Shown: piece after piece, positions 33,198-43,623 of the stretch
Layout of the letters: every line of letters begins with the position of its first letter
Numbering within the stretch: the first letter of the stretch is position 1
Assembly: GCF_963668385.1 (NCBI RefSeq)
Contig: NZ_OY764327.1
Coordinates: forward strand, 2,232,001 to 2,296,000
Length of the DNA stretch: 64,000 bases
Direction: 5' to 3'
DNA from: an uncultured Carboxylicivirga sp.
GTDB lineage: Bacteria; Bacteroidota; Bacteroidia; Bacteroidales; Marinilabiliaceae
Position numbers and translations under genes: made by a program
The notes under the pieces: generated by a model
Told to the model about the DNA's origin: nothing
Database searches by the model: none
The model's input: the letters and a program-made list of their open reading frames with translations, nothing else

Positions 33198-34433
33198 ATG
33201 GAAAATATTAATCTGATAGATACGTTTTCAGAGTTTAAAGAATTAAAAAACATTGATCGTGCAACAATGATCAGTGTTTTGGAAGATGCGTTTCGTAGCG
33301 TCTTGATTAAAAGATTCGGCACCGATGAAAACTTTGATGTAATCATCAATGATGATAAAGGTGACTTTGAAATATGGCGTAACCGCGAGGTGGTTAAAGA
33401 TGAAGATTTGGAAGATCCAAACCTTGAAATTTCTTTGACAGAAGCTAAAAAAATTGATGCGGATTACGAGTTAGGAGAAGAAGTTACCGACGAGGTCAAA
33501 TTTCTTGATTTTGGACGTCGTGCCATTTTAAGCCTTCGCCAAAACTTATCGGCTCGTATTTTGGAGTTAGAAAAAGATAATATCTATCACAAGTATAAAG
33601 ATCGTATAGGTGAAGTTGTTACCGGAGAAGTTTATCAGATCTGGAAACGCGAAATTCTAATCATTGATGATGAGGGTAATGAATTAATTTTGCCAAAGGC
33701 AGAACAAATTCCTTCTGACTTTTTCCGTAAGGGAGATAATGTTAGAGCAGTCGTTATTCGAGTTGAAATTCGAAACAATAACCCATTAATTATTCTTTCA
33801 CGTACTTCTCCAGTGTTCCTTGAACGTTTATTTGAGTTAGAAGTACCTGAAATTTTCGATGGATTGATTACCATTAAAAAGATTGTACGTGTACCAGGCG
33901 AAAGAGCCAAAGTGGCTGTAGAATCATATGATGAGCGTATCGATCCTGTTGGAGCTTGTGTTGGTATGAAAGGTTCACGTATTCATGGAATTGTTCGTGA
34001 ATTACGTAACGAAAATATTGATGTAATAAACTATACATCCAATACACAGTTGTTTATACAAAGGGCACTGAATCCTGCCAAAATTAATAACATTAAAATT
34101 TTGGAAGACGAAGGTCGTGCAGAAGTTTACTTGCGTCCTGAGGAAGTGTCACTTGCAATTGGTAAGGGTGGATTGAATATTCGATTGGCCGGGCAATTGA
34201 CCGGTTACGAATTAGATGTATATCGAGAAGTAGATGAGGAAGATGAAGATGTTAAGTTGGATGAATTCTCAGATGAAATTGAAGCATGGATTTTGGACGA
34301 ATTAAAAGCGGTTGGATGTGATACTGCTAAATCAGTGCTGGATCTTTCATTGGAAGATTTAGTTAAACGTACTGATTTGGAAGAAGAAACCATTCGTGAG
34401 ATTAGAGACATATTAAGCGCTGAATTTGAATAA
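33198..34433 (+). CDS. nusA: transcription elongation factor NusA
   Basis: Binds RNA polymerase and controls pausing, termination and antitermination. 411 residues: an N-terminal RNAP-binding domain (1-125), an S1 domain (GEVVTGEVYQIWKREILII, about 130-200), two KH domains (DPVGACVGMKGSRIHGIVREL, and VSLAIGKGGLNIRLA), and a short acidic C-terminal region with a single helical repeat (AKSVLDLSLEDLVKRTDLEEE). It belongs to the operon with rimP (13 bp upstream) and infB (65 bp downstream). Autoregulation by NusA is known in other bacteria and would fit the leader hairpin. Confidence 0.97.
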   Translation: MENINLIDTFSEFKELKNIDRATMISVLEDAFRSVLIKRFGTDENFDVIINDDKGDFEIWRNREVVKDEDLEDPNLEISLTEAKKIDADYELGEEVTDEVKFLDFGRRAILSLRQNLSARILELEKDNIYHKYKDRIGEVVTGEVYQIWKREILIIDDEGNELILPKAEQIPSDFFRKGDNVRAVVIRVEIRNNNPLIILSRTSPVFLERLFELEVPEIFDGLITIKKIVRVPGERAKVAVESYDERIDPVGACVGMKGSRIHGIVRELRNENIDVINYTSNTQLFIQRALNPAKINNIKILEDEGRAEVYLRPEEVSLAIGKGGLNIRLAGQLTGYELDVYREVDEEDEDVKLDEFSDEIEAWILDELKAVGCDTAKSVLDLSLEDLVKRTDLEEETIREIRDILSAEFE

Positions 34434-34498
34434 ATCGCTATATTTGTGTCGAAAAGCATTGTCCAAACAAATTAACTTGTAAAGAATAGTCCTGTTAT

Positions 34499-37456
34499 AT
34501 GGCAGTTGGAAAAAGACTTAGTAAAGTAGCTCGTGAATTCAATGTTGGAATTAGCACCATTGTGGAATTCTTGCATAAAAAAGGGTATAGCGTCGAAGGT
34601 AACCCAAATACAAAGGTATCTGAAGAGATGTATTCGGTACTTGCACAAGAATACCGTAGTGATTCTAATGTTAAAAAAGAATCAGAAAAGCTAGCCAAAT
34701 TGAAAGATAAACCAAGAAAAGAATCGATTTCTATCGACGATATTCATGGTGATCAAAACTCAGGTAGTGAAACTCAAGAAGAAAAGCCAACTGCCAAGGA
34801 GCAAAAAGTAGAAACGAAAGGACCGAAGGTTGTAGGTAAGATTGATTTAAATCCTCCTAAAAAAGCAGAGCCTAAGAAAGAGGTACCTAAAGTGGAAACT
34901 CCAAAAATTGAAGTTCCTAAAATAGAACAGCCCAAAGCAGAAGAGCCTAAAAAGGAACAACCTAAGGAAGAAAAACCAGTTGAGAAGAAACCAAAGGTAG
35001 AAAAGCAACCGGAACATATTCCAACAAAAGTTGAACCTATTGCCGAAGCAAAAGTAGTTGGTAAAATAGATTTAAATCCTCCCAAAAAGGTTGAGCCAAA
35101 AGCAGAGTCTTCAAAAGTAGATGCTCCTAAAAAGGCTGAACCTAAGAAGGTTGAATCTAAAAAGGAACAACCAAAAGTTGAGAAAAAGCCAGTGGCACAG
35201 AAGAAAGAAGATAAACCAAAAGTGGAGGTGAAAAAACCAGAGGCAGCTAAAGCTGAATCAGAAGATGGTGCTTTCCGTCCAACCCAGGTTAAAAAATTAT
35301 CTGGACCAACAGTAGTTGGTAAAATTGAACTTCCAACAACGCCAAGTAAATCGGAAGCAAATAAAGATAATGGTAAGAAGCGCAAACGTAAGCGCATCAG
35401 AAAAGATAAAGAAAAGGTTGATATCAATCAAAAACAGCAGCAATCACAAGGTGCTGCAGGTGATAAGAAAAACAACCACGGCGATAATAATAATAAAAAA
35501 GAAGTTCGTCCAAAACGTAATCTGAAAGTTAAAAAACGTCCGCAAAAGGCCGAGATTAATGAGGAAGATGTACAAAAGCAGATAAAAGATACTCTTGCAC
35601 GATTAACTTCAAAAGGTAAGAACAAAGGTGCAAAACACCGTCGTGAAAAAAGAGAAGCTCAGTCGCAACGTCATCAGGCCGATCTTGAACAAATAGAAAA
35701 AGAAAAGACAATTCTTAAGGTAACAGAGTTTGTTACTGCTAACGAATTGGCTAACATGATGGATGTACAGGTGAATCAAATTATTTCAACTTGTATGAGT
35801 TTAGGAATGTTTGTTTCTATTAACCAACGATTGGATGCTGAGACTTTAACTTTAGTTGCAGAAGAATTTGGTTTTACAGTAGAGTTTGTAAGTGCCGATG
35901 TGGCTGACGTAATTATTGAAGAAGAGGATAATGAAGAAGATTTGATTTCTCGTCCTCCTATTGTTACGGTAATGGGACACGTAGACCATGGTAAAACATC
36001 TTTACTTGACCATATTCGTAAAGCAAATGTAATTGCTGGTGAGGCTGGGGGTATTACTCAGCATATTGGAGCTTATAGTGTATCTTTGGATGATGGTCGT
36101 CAAATTACTTTCCTTGATACTCCAGGTCACGAAGCGTTTACAGCTATGCGTGCCCGTGGTGCTCAAATTACCGATATTGCAATTATAATTATTGCAGCAG
36201 ATGATAATGTAATGCCACAAACAATTGAAGCAATTAACCATGCTTCGGCAGCGGGTGTGCCAATTGTTTTTGCCATTAACAAAATTGATAAGCCAGGAGC
36301 TAATCCAGATCGTATACGTGAGGAGCTGGCTAATATGAATTACCTTGTAGAAGACTGGGGCGGTAAATACCAGTGTCAGGAAATTTCTGCTAAGAATGGT
36401 ATTAACATTGAAGACTTACTTGAAAAAGTATTGTTAGAAGCAGATTTATTAGAATTAAAAGCTAATCCTGATAAACGAGCAGTAGGTAGTGTAATTGAAT
36501 CTTCATTAGATAAAGGTCGTGGTTTCGTTACTACACTACTAGTTCAGGGCGGTACATTACGTGTTGGAGATATGATGCTTTCAGGATCTCATTACGGTCA
36601 CGTAAAGGCTATGTTTAATGAGCGTAACCAAAAAGTGGAAGAAGTTGGACCTTCAGAGCCTGCATTGATTCTAGGATTGAATGGTGCTCCTACAGCTGGT
36701 GAGCGTTTTAATGCAATGGAAGATGAGCGTGAAGCTAAAGATATTGCTAATAAACGAGAGCAACTACAGCGTGAGCAAGGTATGCGTACTAAAAAGCATA
36801 TTACCTTGGACGAAATTGGTCGACGTATTGCGATAGGTAACTTCCAGGAGTTGAATGTTATTGTTAAAGGTGATGTGGATGGTTCTATTGAAGCATTATC
36901 TGATTCATTAATCAAGCTATCAACTGAAGAAATTCAGGTGAATGTAATTCATAAAGCTGTAGGTCAGATCTCTGAATCAGATATCATGTTGGCAGCTGCA
37001 TCTAATGCAATTGTGATCGGATTCCAGGTGCGTCCATCAATGACTGCCCGACGTATTGCAGAGAAGGAAGAAATCGATATTCGACTATATTCAATCATCT
37101 ACGATGCTATCGAAGAATTGAAATCGGCAATGGAAGGTATGTTGTCGCCAGAAATCAAAGAACAAATAACTGCTACCATTGAAATTCGTGAAGTATTCAA
37201 AATTTCAAAAGTGGGTACCATCGCTGGTTGTATGGTAAAAGAAGGAAAAGTGAAGCGTACCAATAAGATCCGTGTGATTCGTGATGGTATTGTAGTATAC
37301 ACTGGAGAGCTTGGATCGTTGAAGCGATTTAAAGACGATGTGAAAGAAGTTGCTTCAGGGTATGAGTGTGGATTGAACATTGAGAAATTCAATGATATTA
37401 AAGTAGATGATATTGTTGAGGCTTATGAAGAAGTAGAAGTAAGCAGAAAATTGTAA
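34499..37456 (+). CDS. infB: translation initiation factor IF-2
   Basis: The GTPase that places initiator fMet-tRNA on the ribosome, a natural partner of the two tRNA-fMet genes in this window. 985 residues: an IF2-N helical domain (1-55), a long Lys/Pro/Glu-rich linker (70-330) in which a [12 protein letters not shown] motif occurs twice and a variant (VVGKIELP) once, a second IF2-N domain at about 400-450, the G domain ([14 protein letters not shown] near 492, [12 protein letters not shown]), then domains II, III and the fMet-binding C2 at the end. The linker is long for the family and low-complexity. Terminator follows. Confidence 0.97.
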   Translation: MAVGKRLSKVAREFNVGISTIVEFLHKKGYSVEGNPNTKVSEEMYSVLAQEYRSDSNVKKESEKLAKLKDKPRKESISIDDIHGDQNSGSETQEEKPTAKEQKVETKGPKVVGKIDLNPPKKAEPKKEVPKVETPKIEVPKIEQPKAEEPKKEQPKEEKPVEKKPKVEKQPEHIPTKVEPIAEAKVVGKIDLNPPKKVEPKAESSKVDAPKKAEPKKVESKKEQPKVEKKPVAQKKEDKPKVEVKKPEAAKAESEDGAFRPTQVKKLSGPTVVGKIELPTTPSKSEANKDNGKKRKRKRIRKDKEKVDINQKQQQSQGAAGDKKNNHGDNNNKKEVRPKRNLKVKKRPQKAEINEEDVQKQIKDTLARLTSKGKNKGAKHRREKREAQSQRHQADLEQIEKEKTILKVTEFVTANELANMMDVQVNQIISTCMSLGMFVSINQRLDAETLTLVAEEFGFTVEFVSADVADVIIEEEDNEEDLISRPPIVTVMGHVDHGKTSLLDHIRKANVIAGEAGGITQHIGAYSVSLDDGRQITFLDTPGHEAFTAMRARGAQITDIAIIIIAADDNVMPQTIEAINHASAAGVPIVFAINKIDKPGANPDRIREELANMNYLVEDWGGKYQCQEISAKNGINIEDLLEKVLLEADLLELKANPDKRAVGSVIESSLDKGRGFVTTLLVQGGTLRVGDMMLSGSHYGHVKAMFNERNQKVEEVGPSEPALILGLNGAPTAGERFNAMEDEREAKDIANKREQLQREQGMRTKKHITLDEIGRRIAIGNFQELNVIVKGDVDGSIEALSDSLIKLSTEEIQVNVIHKAVGQISESDIMLAAASNAIVIGFQVRPSMTARRIAEKEEIDIRLYSIIYDAIEELKSAMEGMLSPEIKEQITATIEIREVFKISKVGTIAGCMVKEGKVKRTNKIRVIRDGIVVYTGELGSLKRFKDDVKEVASGYECGLNIEKFNDIKVDDIVEAYEEVEVSRKL

Positions 37457-37478
37457 GAGAATATACGCAATATAATTG

Positions 37479-37507
37479 AGCCCGGCTTTTTAGTCGGGCT
37501 TTTTTAT
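37479..37507 (+). terminator. terminator of rimP-nusA-infB
   Basis: AGCCCGGC/GTCGGGCT stem, a short T-rich loop, and a T-run, 22 bp after the infB stop. Confidence 0.9.
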
Positions 37508-37590
37508 TTTAGTATAATTATTATTTATCGTTTTGAATATTAATATTGTTCAGCTAGTTTTATTACCTAATTCTAATAACCAATATCTTA

Positions 37591-38523
37591 ATGCAAGATT
37601 TCTTATATCATATTAAAGGCGCTGATTTCTTACAGTATTACTATATCTATGGTTCTTTATTATTATTGATTGGATGGCTTGTATCCAAAAGCGATAATTC
37701 GACATCAAAGCCAATACCTGATCCTTCTCTATTTTCTTATATTGATTTGGCTTATATTAGAGGAGGAGTTAAAGATGTAATTTCTGTAGTTTTATATGAA
37801 ATGGTACAGATGTCTCACCTCGAAATGACAGTGCAAAGAAAATCTATTACTTTTAATCGTAAGGATGATGCGATTATAGAGAGACAAACAACTTTGCAGA
37901 ACGTTTTATGGGATTACTTAAACAATATTACTTCATATAATTATATTGTAAGAGACAATTCTGCTGTTATCTCTAATCTAATTAACATTAATATCACTAA
38001 AGTGCAGCGAGCAAGTCTTGTTATGGATGAAGATTCGTTAGTTAGGATGCGAATAATTTCTATATGTACACTGGTTTTGGCTTTACTGCCTGTAGTAATG
38101 AAATTAATTATGGGTATACAGAATCATAAGCCAGTTATTTTTTTAATACTTGAAATACTTTTTGTAATTATAGTTTTTTTGTGGTTATTCTACAGAAAGA
38201 AACCACATAATACAAGATTAGGACATAAATTTATTGCCAAAGCCAAGCAGCGATATGATTGGTTAAAATCAAAAAAGGATATTGCAATCGAAGAAGAATT
38301 AATTGCTGTGGCAGTCTTTGGATTAGCGACTTTTTTTATGGCCAATAAAGGCACATTCTTACCCGATAAATTTGATAGAAAGACTAATACTTGGGTTTGG
38401 TTTGGAGGCTGTTCTGGTTGTGGTGATTCTTCCGGTAGTGGGTGTAGTAGTGGTTGTGGAAGTAGCTGTAGTGGTGGATGCAGTAGTGGCTGTGGCGGCT
38501 GCGGAGGTTGTGGTGGTGATTAA
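37591..38523 (+). CDS. membrane protein with nine-Cys Gly-rich tail (TIGR04222-like)
   Basis: A 310-residue protein. An N-terminal membrane segment (about 17-33), a soluble helical domain containing LAYIRGGVKDVISVVLYEMVQ (about 55-75), two more membrane helices (about 150-175 and 178-200), a basic loop, and a C-terminal tail of Gly, Ser and Cys (272-310). The tail has nine Cys, at 274, 277, 285, 289, 293, 297, 301, 304 and 307. The N-terminal region resembles TIGR04222, a family noted for low-complexity Cys/Gly ends; this match is from memory. The next gene, 10 bp on, is a radical SAM/SPASM enzyme, so the tail may be a modification substrate. Function is otherwise unknown. Confidence 0.75.
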   Translation: MQDFLYHIKGADFLQYYYIYGSLLLLIGWLVSKSDNSTSKPIPDPSLFSYIDLAYIRGGVKDVISVVLYEMVQMSHLEMTVQRKSITFNRKDDAIIERQTTLQNVLWDYLNNITSYNYIVRDNSAVISNLININITKVQRASLVMDEDSLVRMRIISICTLVLALLPVVMKLIMGIQNHKPVIFLILEILFVIIVFLWLFYRKKPHNTRLGHKFIAKAKQRYDWLKSKKDIAIEEELIAVAVFGLATFFMANKGTFLPDKFDRKTNTWVWFGGCSGCGDSSGSGCSSGCGSSCSGGCSSGCGGCGGCGGD

Positions 38524-38533
38524 AATTAAGCAA

Positions 38534-39526
38534 ATGACGATTCAATGGCATCTTACTGATAAATGCAATTACAGATGTTTGCATTGCTATCAGGATGAAT
38601 ATATAGATAATAGTTTAAGCCTGCAGACTAACACTGAAATACTTGAAAAAATACATGGCTTCATTAATAAACTTAGTAAAAGAAATCCTCAAATTAGATG
38701 CCATATAAATTTTACAGGTGGAGAACCCTTTTTATATCAACCGCTGTTAGAATTGTTAAAAATTGTGGTACGGGAATATGATTATACATTTGGAATATTA
38801 AGTAATGGATTATTATTGCCCGATTACAAACTAAAAGAACTATCAGAACTAAAACCAAAGTTTATTCAGTTAAGCTTGGAAGGAGGTCAAGATGTCAATG
38901 ATTTAATACGAGGTTTGGGAGCTTATAAGAATGTTAAAAATGCAATTGAATCTTACAAAAAATTAAAGATACCTGTAATTATTTCTTTTACAGCTAATGC
39001 TAAAAATATAGCAGAATACCCTAAAGTAGTCCGATTTGCAAGAAGATATAAAATTAAAAAGATTTGGACTGATCGTTATTTACCATTTGGACCTGTTGAT
39101 GAACTGGAGTTAAAAACAGATCAGTTTAAATATTTGAATTCTAACATTTATGGAGAAAAGAAGAAGCTATTAATAGGTGCAATTAGTAGAACTGAGATTA
39201 GTTCTTCTCGAGCTCTTCAGTTCATTGAGTCTGGAGGAAAACCATACCGTTGTTCAGCAGGAGCTTCATTGTTGACGATATTACCTAATGGAGATCTTCT
39301 TCCCTGTAGAAGACTACCAATTAAATTAGGAAATGTTTTAAGGGATGATCTTATTGATATTTATTATAAAGATCCGGTTTTGTTGAGATTGAGAGATGCG
39401 AATGACTTAGATGATGAATGTAAGGAGTGTGTATATAAAAATGATTGCTTTGGCGGTTTGAAGTGTTTATCTTATATAAAGACGGGAAATTTTCATAGTA
39501 AAGACCCTAATTGCTATATTAAATAA
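38534..39526 (+). CDS. radical SAM/SPASM enzyme
   Basis: A 330-residue enzyme from the ATG at 38534. The frame is open from 38372, but that part is the out-of-frame shadow of the neighbour's Gly/Cys tail. Residues 9-18 hold the CxxxCxxC iron-sulfur motif (Cys11, Cys15, Cys18), followed by NFTGGEPFLYQPL, the SAM-binding GGE. The C-terminus has a SPASM-type cysteine cluster: YRCSAG, LLPCRRLP, DECKECVYKNDCFGGLKC and PNCYIK. SPASM enzymes modify peptides (thioethers, cross-links, epimers). It forms a two-gene unit with the Cys-tailed membrane protein and ends in a strong terminator. The reaction is not known. Confidence 0.9.
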   Translation: MTIQWHLTDKCNYRCLHCYQDEYIDNSLSLQTNTEILEKIHGFINKLSKRNPQIRCHINFTGGEPFLYQPLLELLKIVVREYDYTFGILSNGLLLPDYKLKELSELKPKFIQLSLEGGQDVNDLIRGLGAYKNVKNAIESYKKLKIPVIISFTANAKNIAEYPKVVRFARRYKIKKIWTDRYLPFGPVDELELKTDQFKYLNSNIYGEKKKLLIGAISRTEISSSRALQFIESGGKPYRCSAGASLLTILPNGDLLPCRRLPIKLGNVLRDDLIDIYYKDPVLLRLRDANDLDDECKECVYKNDCFGGLKCLSYIKTGNFHSKDPNCYIK

Positions 39527-39550
39527 AAGCAGCCAATTGGCTGCTTTTAT
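39523..39550. terminator. bidirectional terminator
   Basis: A perfect 12-bp stem (ATAAAAGCAGCC / GGCTGCTTTTAT) with an AATT loop. It includes the stop codon of the radical SAM gene and lies 15 bp before the end of pdxA on the other strand. Confidence 0.9.
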
Positions 39551-39564
39551 GAGAATTATTTGGT

Positions 39565-40629
39565 TTATTCATGATCATCGAGAGTGCTTAAATCATGAGT
39601 TTTAAGCGGATTTTTATAGAGCTCAATGTTTTGTTTTCTATTACTACAAACATCAATAGCTAAATAAATTGCCTGTCGGAAGGAATCAAAACTTGCTTTA
39701 TCCTGTCCAGCAATTTCAAAAGCTGTTCCATGATCAGGTGAGGTTCTGATAAATGGTAATCCAGCAGTATAATTAACACCTTTAGAAAAGGTTAAGGCTT
39801 TGAATGGAGCCAAACCCTGATCGTGATACATGGCTAATATAGCATCGAAGTTTTTGAATTGTTCACTGCCAAATAATCCATCAGCCGGATATGGACCTAA
39901 TGCCATGATTCCTTCTTTTTTAGCTTCTTCTAATGCAGGAATAATAATATCCTGTTCTTCAGAACCTAAAACACCCTGATCGCCAGCATGTGGATTTAAA
40001 CCAAGTACTGCAATTCGTGGTTTTCGAATTGAGAAATCCATAACCAAAGTCTCGTTTAAAGTACGAAGTTTAGTAAGTATTGACTCCTTAGTAATTTGAG
40101 ACGGAACGTCTTTTAATGGCACATGTCCGGCAACAACTCCAACTTTCATCGATTCCGACACCATTAACATTAGTGCTTTGCCTTCTTCAGCTTGTTGTTC
40201 AAGATATTCGGTGTGGCCCGGGAAATTAAAAGATTCAGACTGAATATTCTTTTTATTAATAGGTGCGGTAACCAAAACGTCGATCTTACCTTCTTTTAAA
40301 TCATTTACAGCTAGCTCAAGAGCTTTAAAAGCAGCATCGCCACCAGCAGTGGTAGATTTTCCTAATTCAACTCTGATATTGTCATCTAAACAGTTAATTA
40401 TATTGATTCGTTTGTTGTTCGCTTCACTTACTTCACGAATGCTGTTTAAACTAAAATTAGGAATGTTTAAAGCCTTTCGATGATAAGCAGCAACTTTTGA
40501 CGATCCGTAAATAACAGGTGTAAAAGATTCAAATATTCGGTTGTCGGCAAGAGTTTTGAAAATAACTTCATAACCAATACCGTTTATATCGCCATGGGTT
40601 ATACCGACTTTTATTTTGTTTTCACTCAT
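39565..40629 (-). CDS. pdxA: 4-hydroxythreonine-4-phosphate dehydrogenase
   Basis: Oxidises 4-phosphohydroxy-L-threonine in pyridoxal phosphate synthesis. 354 residues from MSENKIKVGITHGD at 40629; the frame is open to 40662 but the extra eleven residues are not part of the family and overlap a short inverted repeat. Motifs: GITHGDINGIGYEVI at the start, TAPINKKNIQ, FPGHTEYLEQ (a metal-binding His), GLNPHAGDQG and AMYHDQGLAPFK with the second and third metal His residues. Cytoplasmic dimer. No pdxJ is adjacent. Confidence 0.95.
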   Translation of the reverse strand: MSENKIKVGITHGDINGIGYEVIFKTLADNRIFESFTPVIYGSSKVAAYHRKALNIPNFSLNSIREVSEANNKRINIINCLDDNIRVELGKSTTAGGDAAFKALELAVNDLKEGKIDVLVTAPINKKNIQSESFNFPGHTEYLEQQAEEGKALMLMVSESMKVGVVAGHVPLKDVPSQITKESILTKLRTLNETLVMDFSIRKPRIAVLGLNPHAGDQGVLGSEEQDIIIPALEEAKKEGIMALGPYPADGLFGSEQFKNFDAILAMYHDQGLAPFKALTFSKGVNYTAGLPFIRTSPDHGTAFEIAGQDKASFDSFRQAIYLAIDVCSNRKQNIELYKNPLKTHDLSTLDDHE

Positions 40630-40753
40630 ATAAATGCAATTGTACCTTGCCATAAACAGCAAGGTTAATTTTTCAGATTAAAAGTAATAAAAATGATGCA
40701 TTAGCCGACTATTTCGGTGAATCATTCACTTATTTAGATGCAATATTCAATAT

Positions 40754-42187
40754 TTACAATTCGTTCTTAAGAAAATCGTAAAGTAAGCGTACGCCAACTC
40801 CTGAAGCGCCAAAACCACGATAACTATCTTCTTTTCGCACAAATGCTGGCCCAGCTATGTCAAGGTGAATCCAAGGTGCATCTACAAAATGGCTTAAGAA
40901 TTTACCTGCTGTGATTGAGCCTCCTTCGCGTCCACCAAGGTTTTTAATATCAGCAATCTCTGATTTAATCAATTCGTCGTAATCTTCCCAGAATGGGAAC
41001 TGAACAACACGTTCGTTAACCCTGTAACCAGCGTTGGTTAACTTCTCAAATGTTTCGTCGTTGGCCGAACCCATTCCAACAGTTGCATAATGACCAATAG
41101 CCATAACTGCACTTCCTGTTAAAGTTGCAAGGTCAATAACCAGTTGAGGATCGTATTTTTTAGAATAGCTTAATGCATCAGCCAAAATTAAACGCCCTTC
41201 AGCATCTGTGTTTAAGACTTCGACAGTTTTGCCATTGTGCATGGTTAATATATCGCCCGGAACAATAGCATTCTCTCCCGGACGATTATCTGTGGCCGGA
41301 ATTAAACCAATAACATGAACAGGTAGTTTATTAGCTGATACTGCACATAATGCTCCAACAACCGATGCAGCACCTCCCATATCCGATTTCATATCATCAA
41401 GGCTACCTGGAGGTGTTTTTAAGTTGATACCGCCTGTATCAAAAACGACTCCTTTACCGACCAAAACAATCGGTTTAGAGTTTTTAGCGTCAGCAGGTTT
41501 CCATTCTAAAATATGAAATGCCGGAGGATCAATGCTTCCTTTATTAACACCTAATAGACCACCAAATTTTAGCGATTCTAGTTTCGCTTTGTTAAAAATC
41601 TCAACAGAGAAGCCATTTTTCTTACCTAGTTCTTCAATGGTTTTTGAAAGTTCAGCAACATCTAGTGTTGAAACAGGTTCATTAACCAGATCACGAGTGA
41701 TAAATACACTTTCGGTAAGTAATTGCAATTCGTCTAAGTCAGCTTGATTAACTGCTGCTGATGCTACCCAAATACAGAATTCAGAAAAGCTGTTTTCTTT
41801 CTTCGTTTGGTATTTATCAAATTGATATGTTGATAAAGCAATACCTTCGGTTAGAGCTAGCAAAGCAGCTTTGTTTCCTGTTGAATCGTAAATACAAATG
41901 GCCTCTTTTTTACTCTTACGCATACCTGTAGTAATGGAGTGACCATTTTTTCTAATTTTCTCAAGAGCACTATTATTTAGATCTGCATCAGCAAGTATTA
42001 AAACATGGTAAGTGATTCCATATACATTAATGGTGATTAATTTCTCGTCGGCCTCTTGTTTTTGTTTCACATATGCTAAGGCATCGGCTGAGAAACCAAA
42101 ATCATTTAAAGAATCTGTCTTATTAACTAAAAACAGATTTTGAACGCCTTCAGGTTTTTCACCTGTGTGTTTTATTGTAAGTTTCAT
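40754..42187 (-). CDS. pepA: leucyl aminopeptidase (M17)
   Basis: A 477-residue dizinc aminopeptidase that removes N-terminal residues from peptides in the cytoplasm. The catalytic C-terminal domain carries the metal and active-site blocks VGKGVVFDTGGINLK (Lys and Asp), MKSDMGGAASVVGAL and NTDAEGRLILADAL, the family signature. The N-terminal domain (1-160) is the usual divergent one. Hexameric in known members. It lies 20 bp after a small unknown gene and a DUF4837 lipoprotein gene, probably in one operon. Confidence 0.93.
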   Translation of the reverse strand: MKLTIKHTGEKPEGVQNLFLVNKTDSLNDFGFSADALAYVKQKQEADEKLITINVYGITYHVLILADADLNNSALEKIRKNGHSITTGMRKSKKEAICIYDSTGNKAALLALTEGIALSTYQFDKYQTKKENSFSEFCIWVASAAVNQADLDELQLLTESVFITRDLVNEPVSTLDVAELSKTIEELGKKNGFSVEIFNKAKLESLKFGGLLGVNKGSIDPPAFHILEWKPADAKNSKPIVLVGKGVVFDTGGINLKTPPGSLDDMKSDMGGAASVVGALCAVSANKLPVHVIGLIPATDNRPGENAIVPGDILTMHNGKTVEVLNTDAEGRLILADALSYSKKYDPQLVIDLATLTGSAVMAIGHYATVGMGSANDETFEKLTNAGYRVNERVVQFPFWEDYDELIKSEIADIKNLGGREGGSITAGKFLSHFVDAPWIHLDIAGPAFVRKEDSYRGFGASGVGVRLLYDFLKNEL

Positions 42188-42207
42188 TCTTTTTTTGTTT
42201 TTGATTA

Positions 42208-42612
42208 CTAGCTATCCAACAAATTAAACCCGGTTTCGGTTGATGGATTTTGTGCTTTAAAGTACTCTCTTATCATTACCTTTTTCATCTCGCGATGAAT
42301 GATAAGTTCCGTTAATGCATCTTCATAGCTTGCATCATTCATTTCCGATTGATAATGAGCTACCTGGTTTTCGGTAACATCTATTCGATAAAGAAAGCTC
42401 AAAAAGCGTGTATAATGTTCTCCTAAAATAGACTCTATATGCTTTTTCATTTGTCCGAAAAGTTCTTCGTAAAAGTTTTCAACACTTCCCGAAAAATGCA
42501 CATCCAACCCAAATTCAGCAAAATCTTTAATGATTTGAGCAGCTGTTTTCTTAATTAAGTCTTCGCGTGTACTTGCTTGTTTTAGTGCCTGTCGATTGAG
42601 TTCGGGAAGCAT
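42208..42612 (-). CDS. hypothetical helical protein
   Basis: A 134-residue soluble, mainly helical protein with no signal peptide and no motif I recognise. Segments such as EELFGQMKKHIESILG and LSFLYRIDVTENQVAHYQ suggest amphipathic helices. Its start codon overlaps the stop region of the DUF4837 gene by one base and pepA begins 20 bp later, so translation is probably coupled. Position between the two is its only clue. The gene looks real because of the tight packing. Confidence 0.75.
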   Translation of the reverse strand: MLPELNRQALKQASTREDLIKKTAAQIIKDFAEFGLDVHFSGSVENFYEELFGQMKKHIESILGEHYTRFLSFLYRIDVTENQVAHYQSEMNDASYEDALTELIIHREMKKVMIREYFKAQNPSTETGFNLLDS

Positions 42613-43607
42613 TATTTTGGTAGATTAAAGGTGTACATTAAAGCTTCGAGTTGTCTGATTTTATCACGTTTTTCGGCCTTTTCAGGACAATAAACAAAGC
42701 CTTCGGTAACAACTACTCTATTGTTGGCAACATCGTGGTGAGCCTGAAGAATAAATGGTCCCCCCATCATATCACCTTCTACTTTCCATAAACCTCTTAA
42801 TTCAACCACTGGAATTTCATTAATGGTAGCCGTTTTGTATAAAATAGGAAACCTGTGTTCTGTAGTCATGTATGAGCCTGCACTGGGGCCAGGAAGATTT
42901 TTATGAAGAACAGAATCTCTTTTGTTTAATAAATATTCTTTCGAGAATGTACCTTCTCCCACATAAGGGAATTCGTATACAATAAAACCCTGACTTCCCC
43001 ATTCGGCGTCTTCGCCCAACCAGGTAAATTTACCTTTGGTATTACGCTGTTTTAGGTTGGCTGGAATATTAAGTTTAACGTTCCACATTTTCTTAACCGT
43101 ATCAATCAACGAAGAATTAGGCGTTGCTTTGAAATACTTAATGTTACGATTTCTTTCGGCGCGATTGAAAAAGCTTAGCATTCGTATTGAATGGCGCTTA
43201 ACCAATTGGTGCAGGGTTGTTGTGTCTTTAGCCGTAATGCGAACCATTGATTGCGGACGCGCCCAGTAATCGGTGTAGTATTTTACGGTATCTTCTTTAA
43301 CCGTCGGAGATACGTCGGTAATAATCAGATTTCGAAATGTTTTAAAGTAAGACGAAAATCCACTGTGTGGAGTGATTAACATATCAAAATTAGGCTCGTC
43401 TTGTGGAAGTCCTAAATAAGTTTCAAGAACCGTTCTTCGCAAATCTTTCCCAGCTTCCGATTCTTTAATATTATTTTCCATCACAATAAGAAGCTCACCT
43501 GCTTTTCCGGCCACGTTGGGTTTATAGTTGCTTTTTTTATCCTTACATGAAAATAGCAGCAAACTCACTAATAAGAGTAATCCGTAATTTTTGAAGTATC
43601 TATTCAT
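42612..43607 (-). CDS. DUF4837 lipoprotein
   Basis: A 331-residue lipoprotein with the lipobox LLLFSC (Cys at about residue 21). The mature protein is the DUF4837 domain: PNVAGKAGELLIVMEN at the start, FDMLITPHSGFSSYFKTFRN, and a second half with GLWKVEGDMMGGPFILQAHHD. Found widely in Bacteroidota; function unknown. It would be anchored in the periplasm. It shares a strand and 16-bp spacing with the lytic transglycosylase gene upstream, so a cell-envelope link is plausible but unproven. Confidence 0.88.
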   Translation of the reverse strand: MNRYFKNYGLLLLVSLLLFSCKDKKSNYKPNVAGKAGELLIVMENNIKESEAGKDLRRTVLETYLGLPQDEPNFDMLITPHSGFSSYFKTFRNLIITDVSPTVKEDTVKYYTDYWARPQSMVRITAKDTTTLHQLVKRHSIRMLSFFNRAERNRNIKYFKATPNSSLIDTVKKMWNVKLNIPANLKQRNTKGKFTWLGEDAEWGSQGFIVYEFPYVGEGTFSKEYLLNKRDSVLHKNLPGPSAGSYMTTEHRFPILYKTATINEIPVVELRGLWKVEGDMMGGPFILQAHHDVANNRVVVTEGFVYCPEKAEKRDKIRQLEALMYTFNLPK

Positions 43608-43623
43608 AGTGTTATGATGTTTA

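Noticed and set aside
38372-38533. N-terminal extension of the radical SAM ORF
   Set aside because: Val-rich shadow frame of the Gly/Cys tail; the CxxxCxxC motif sits correctly after the ATG at 38534.
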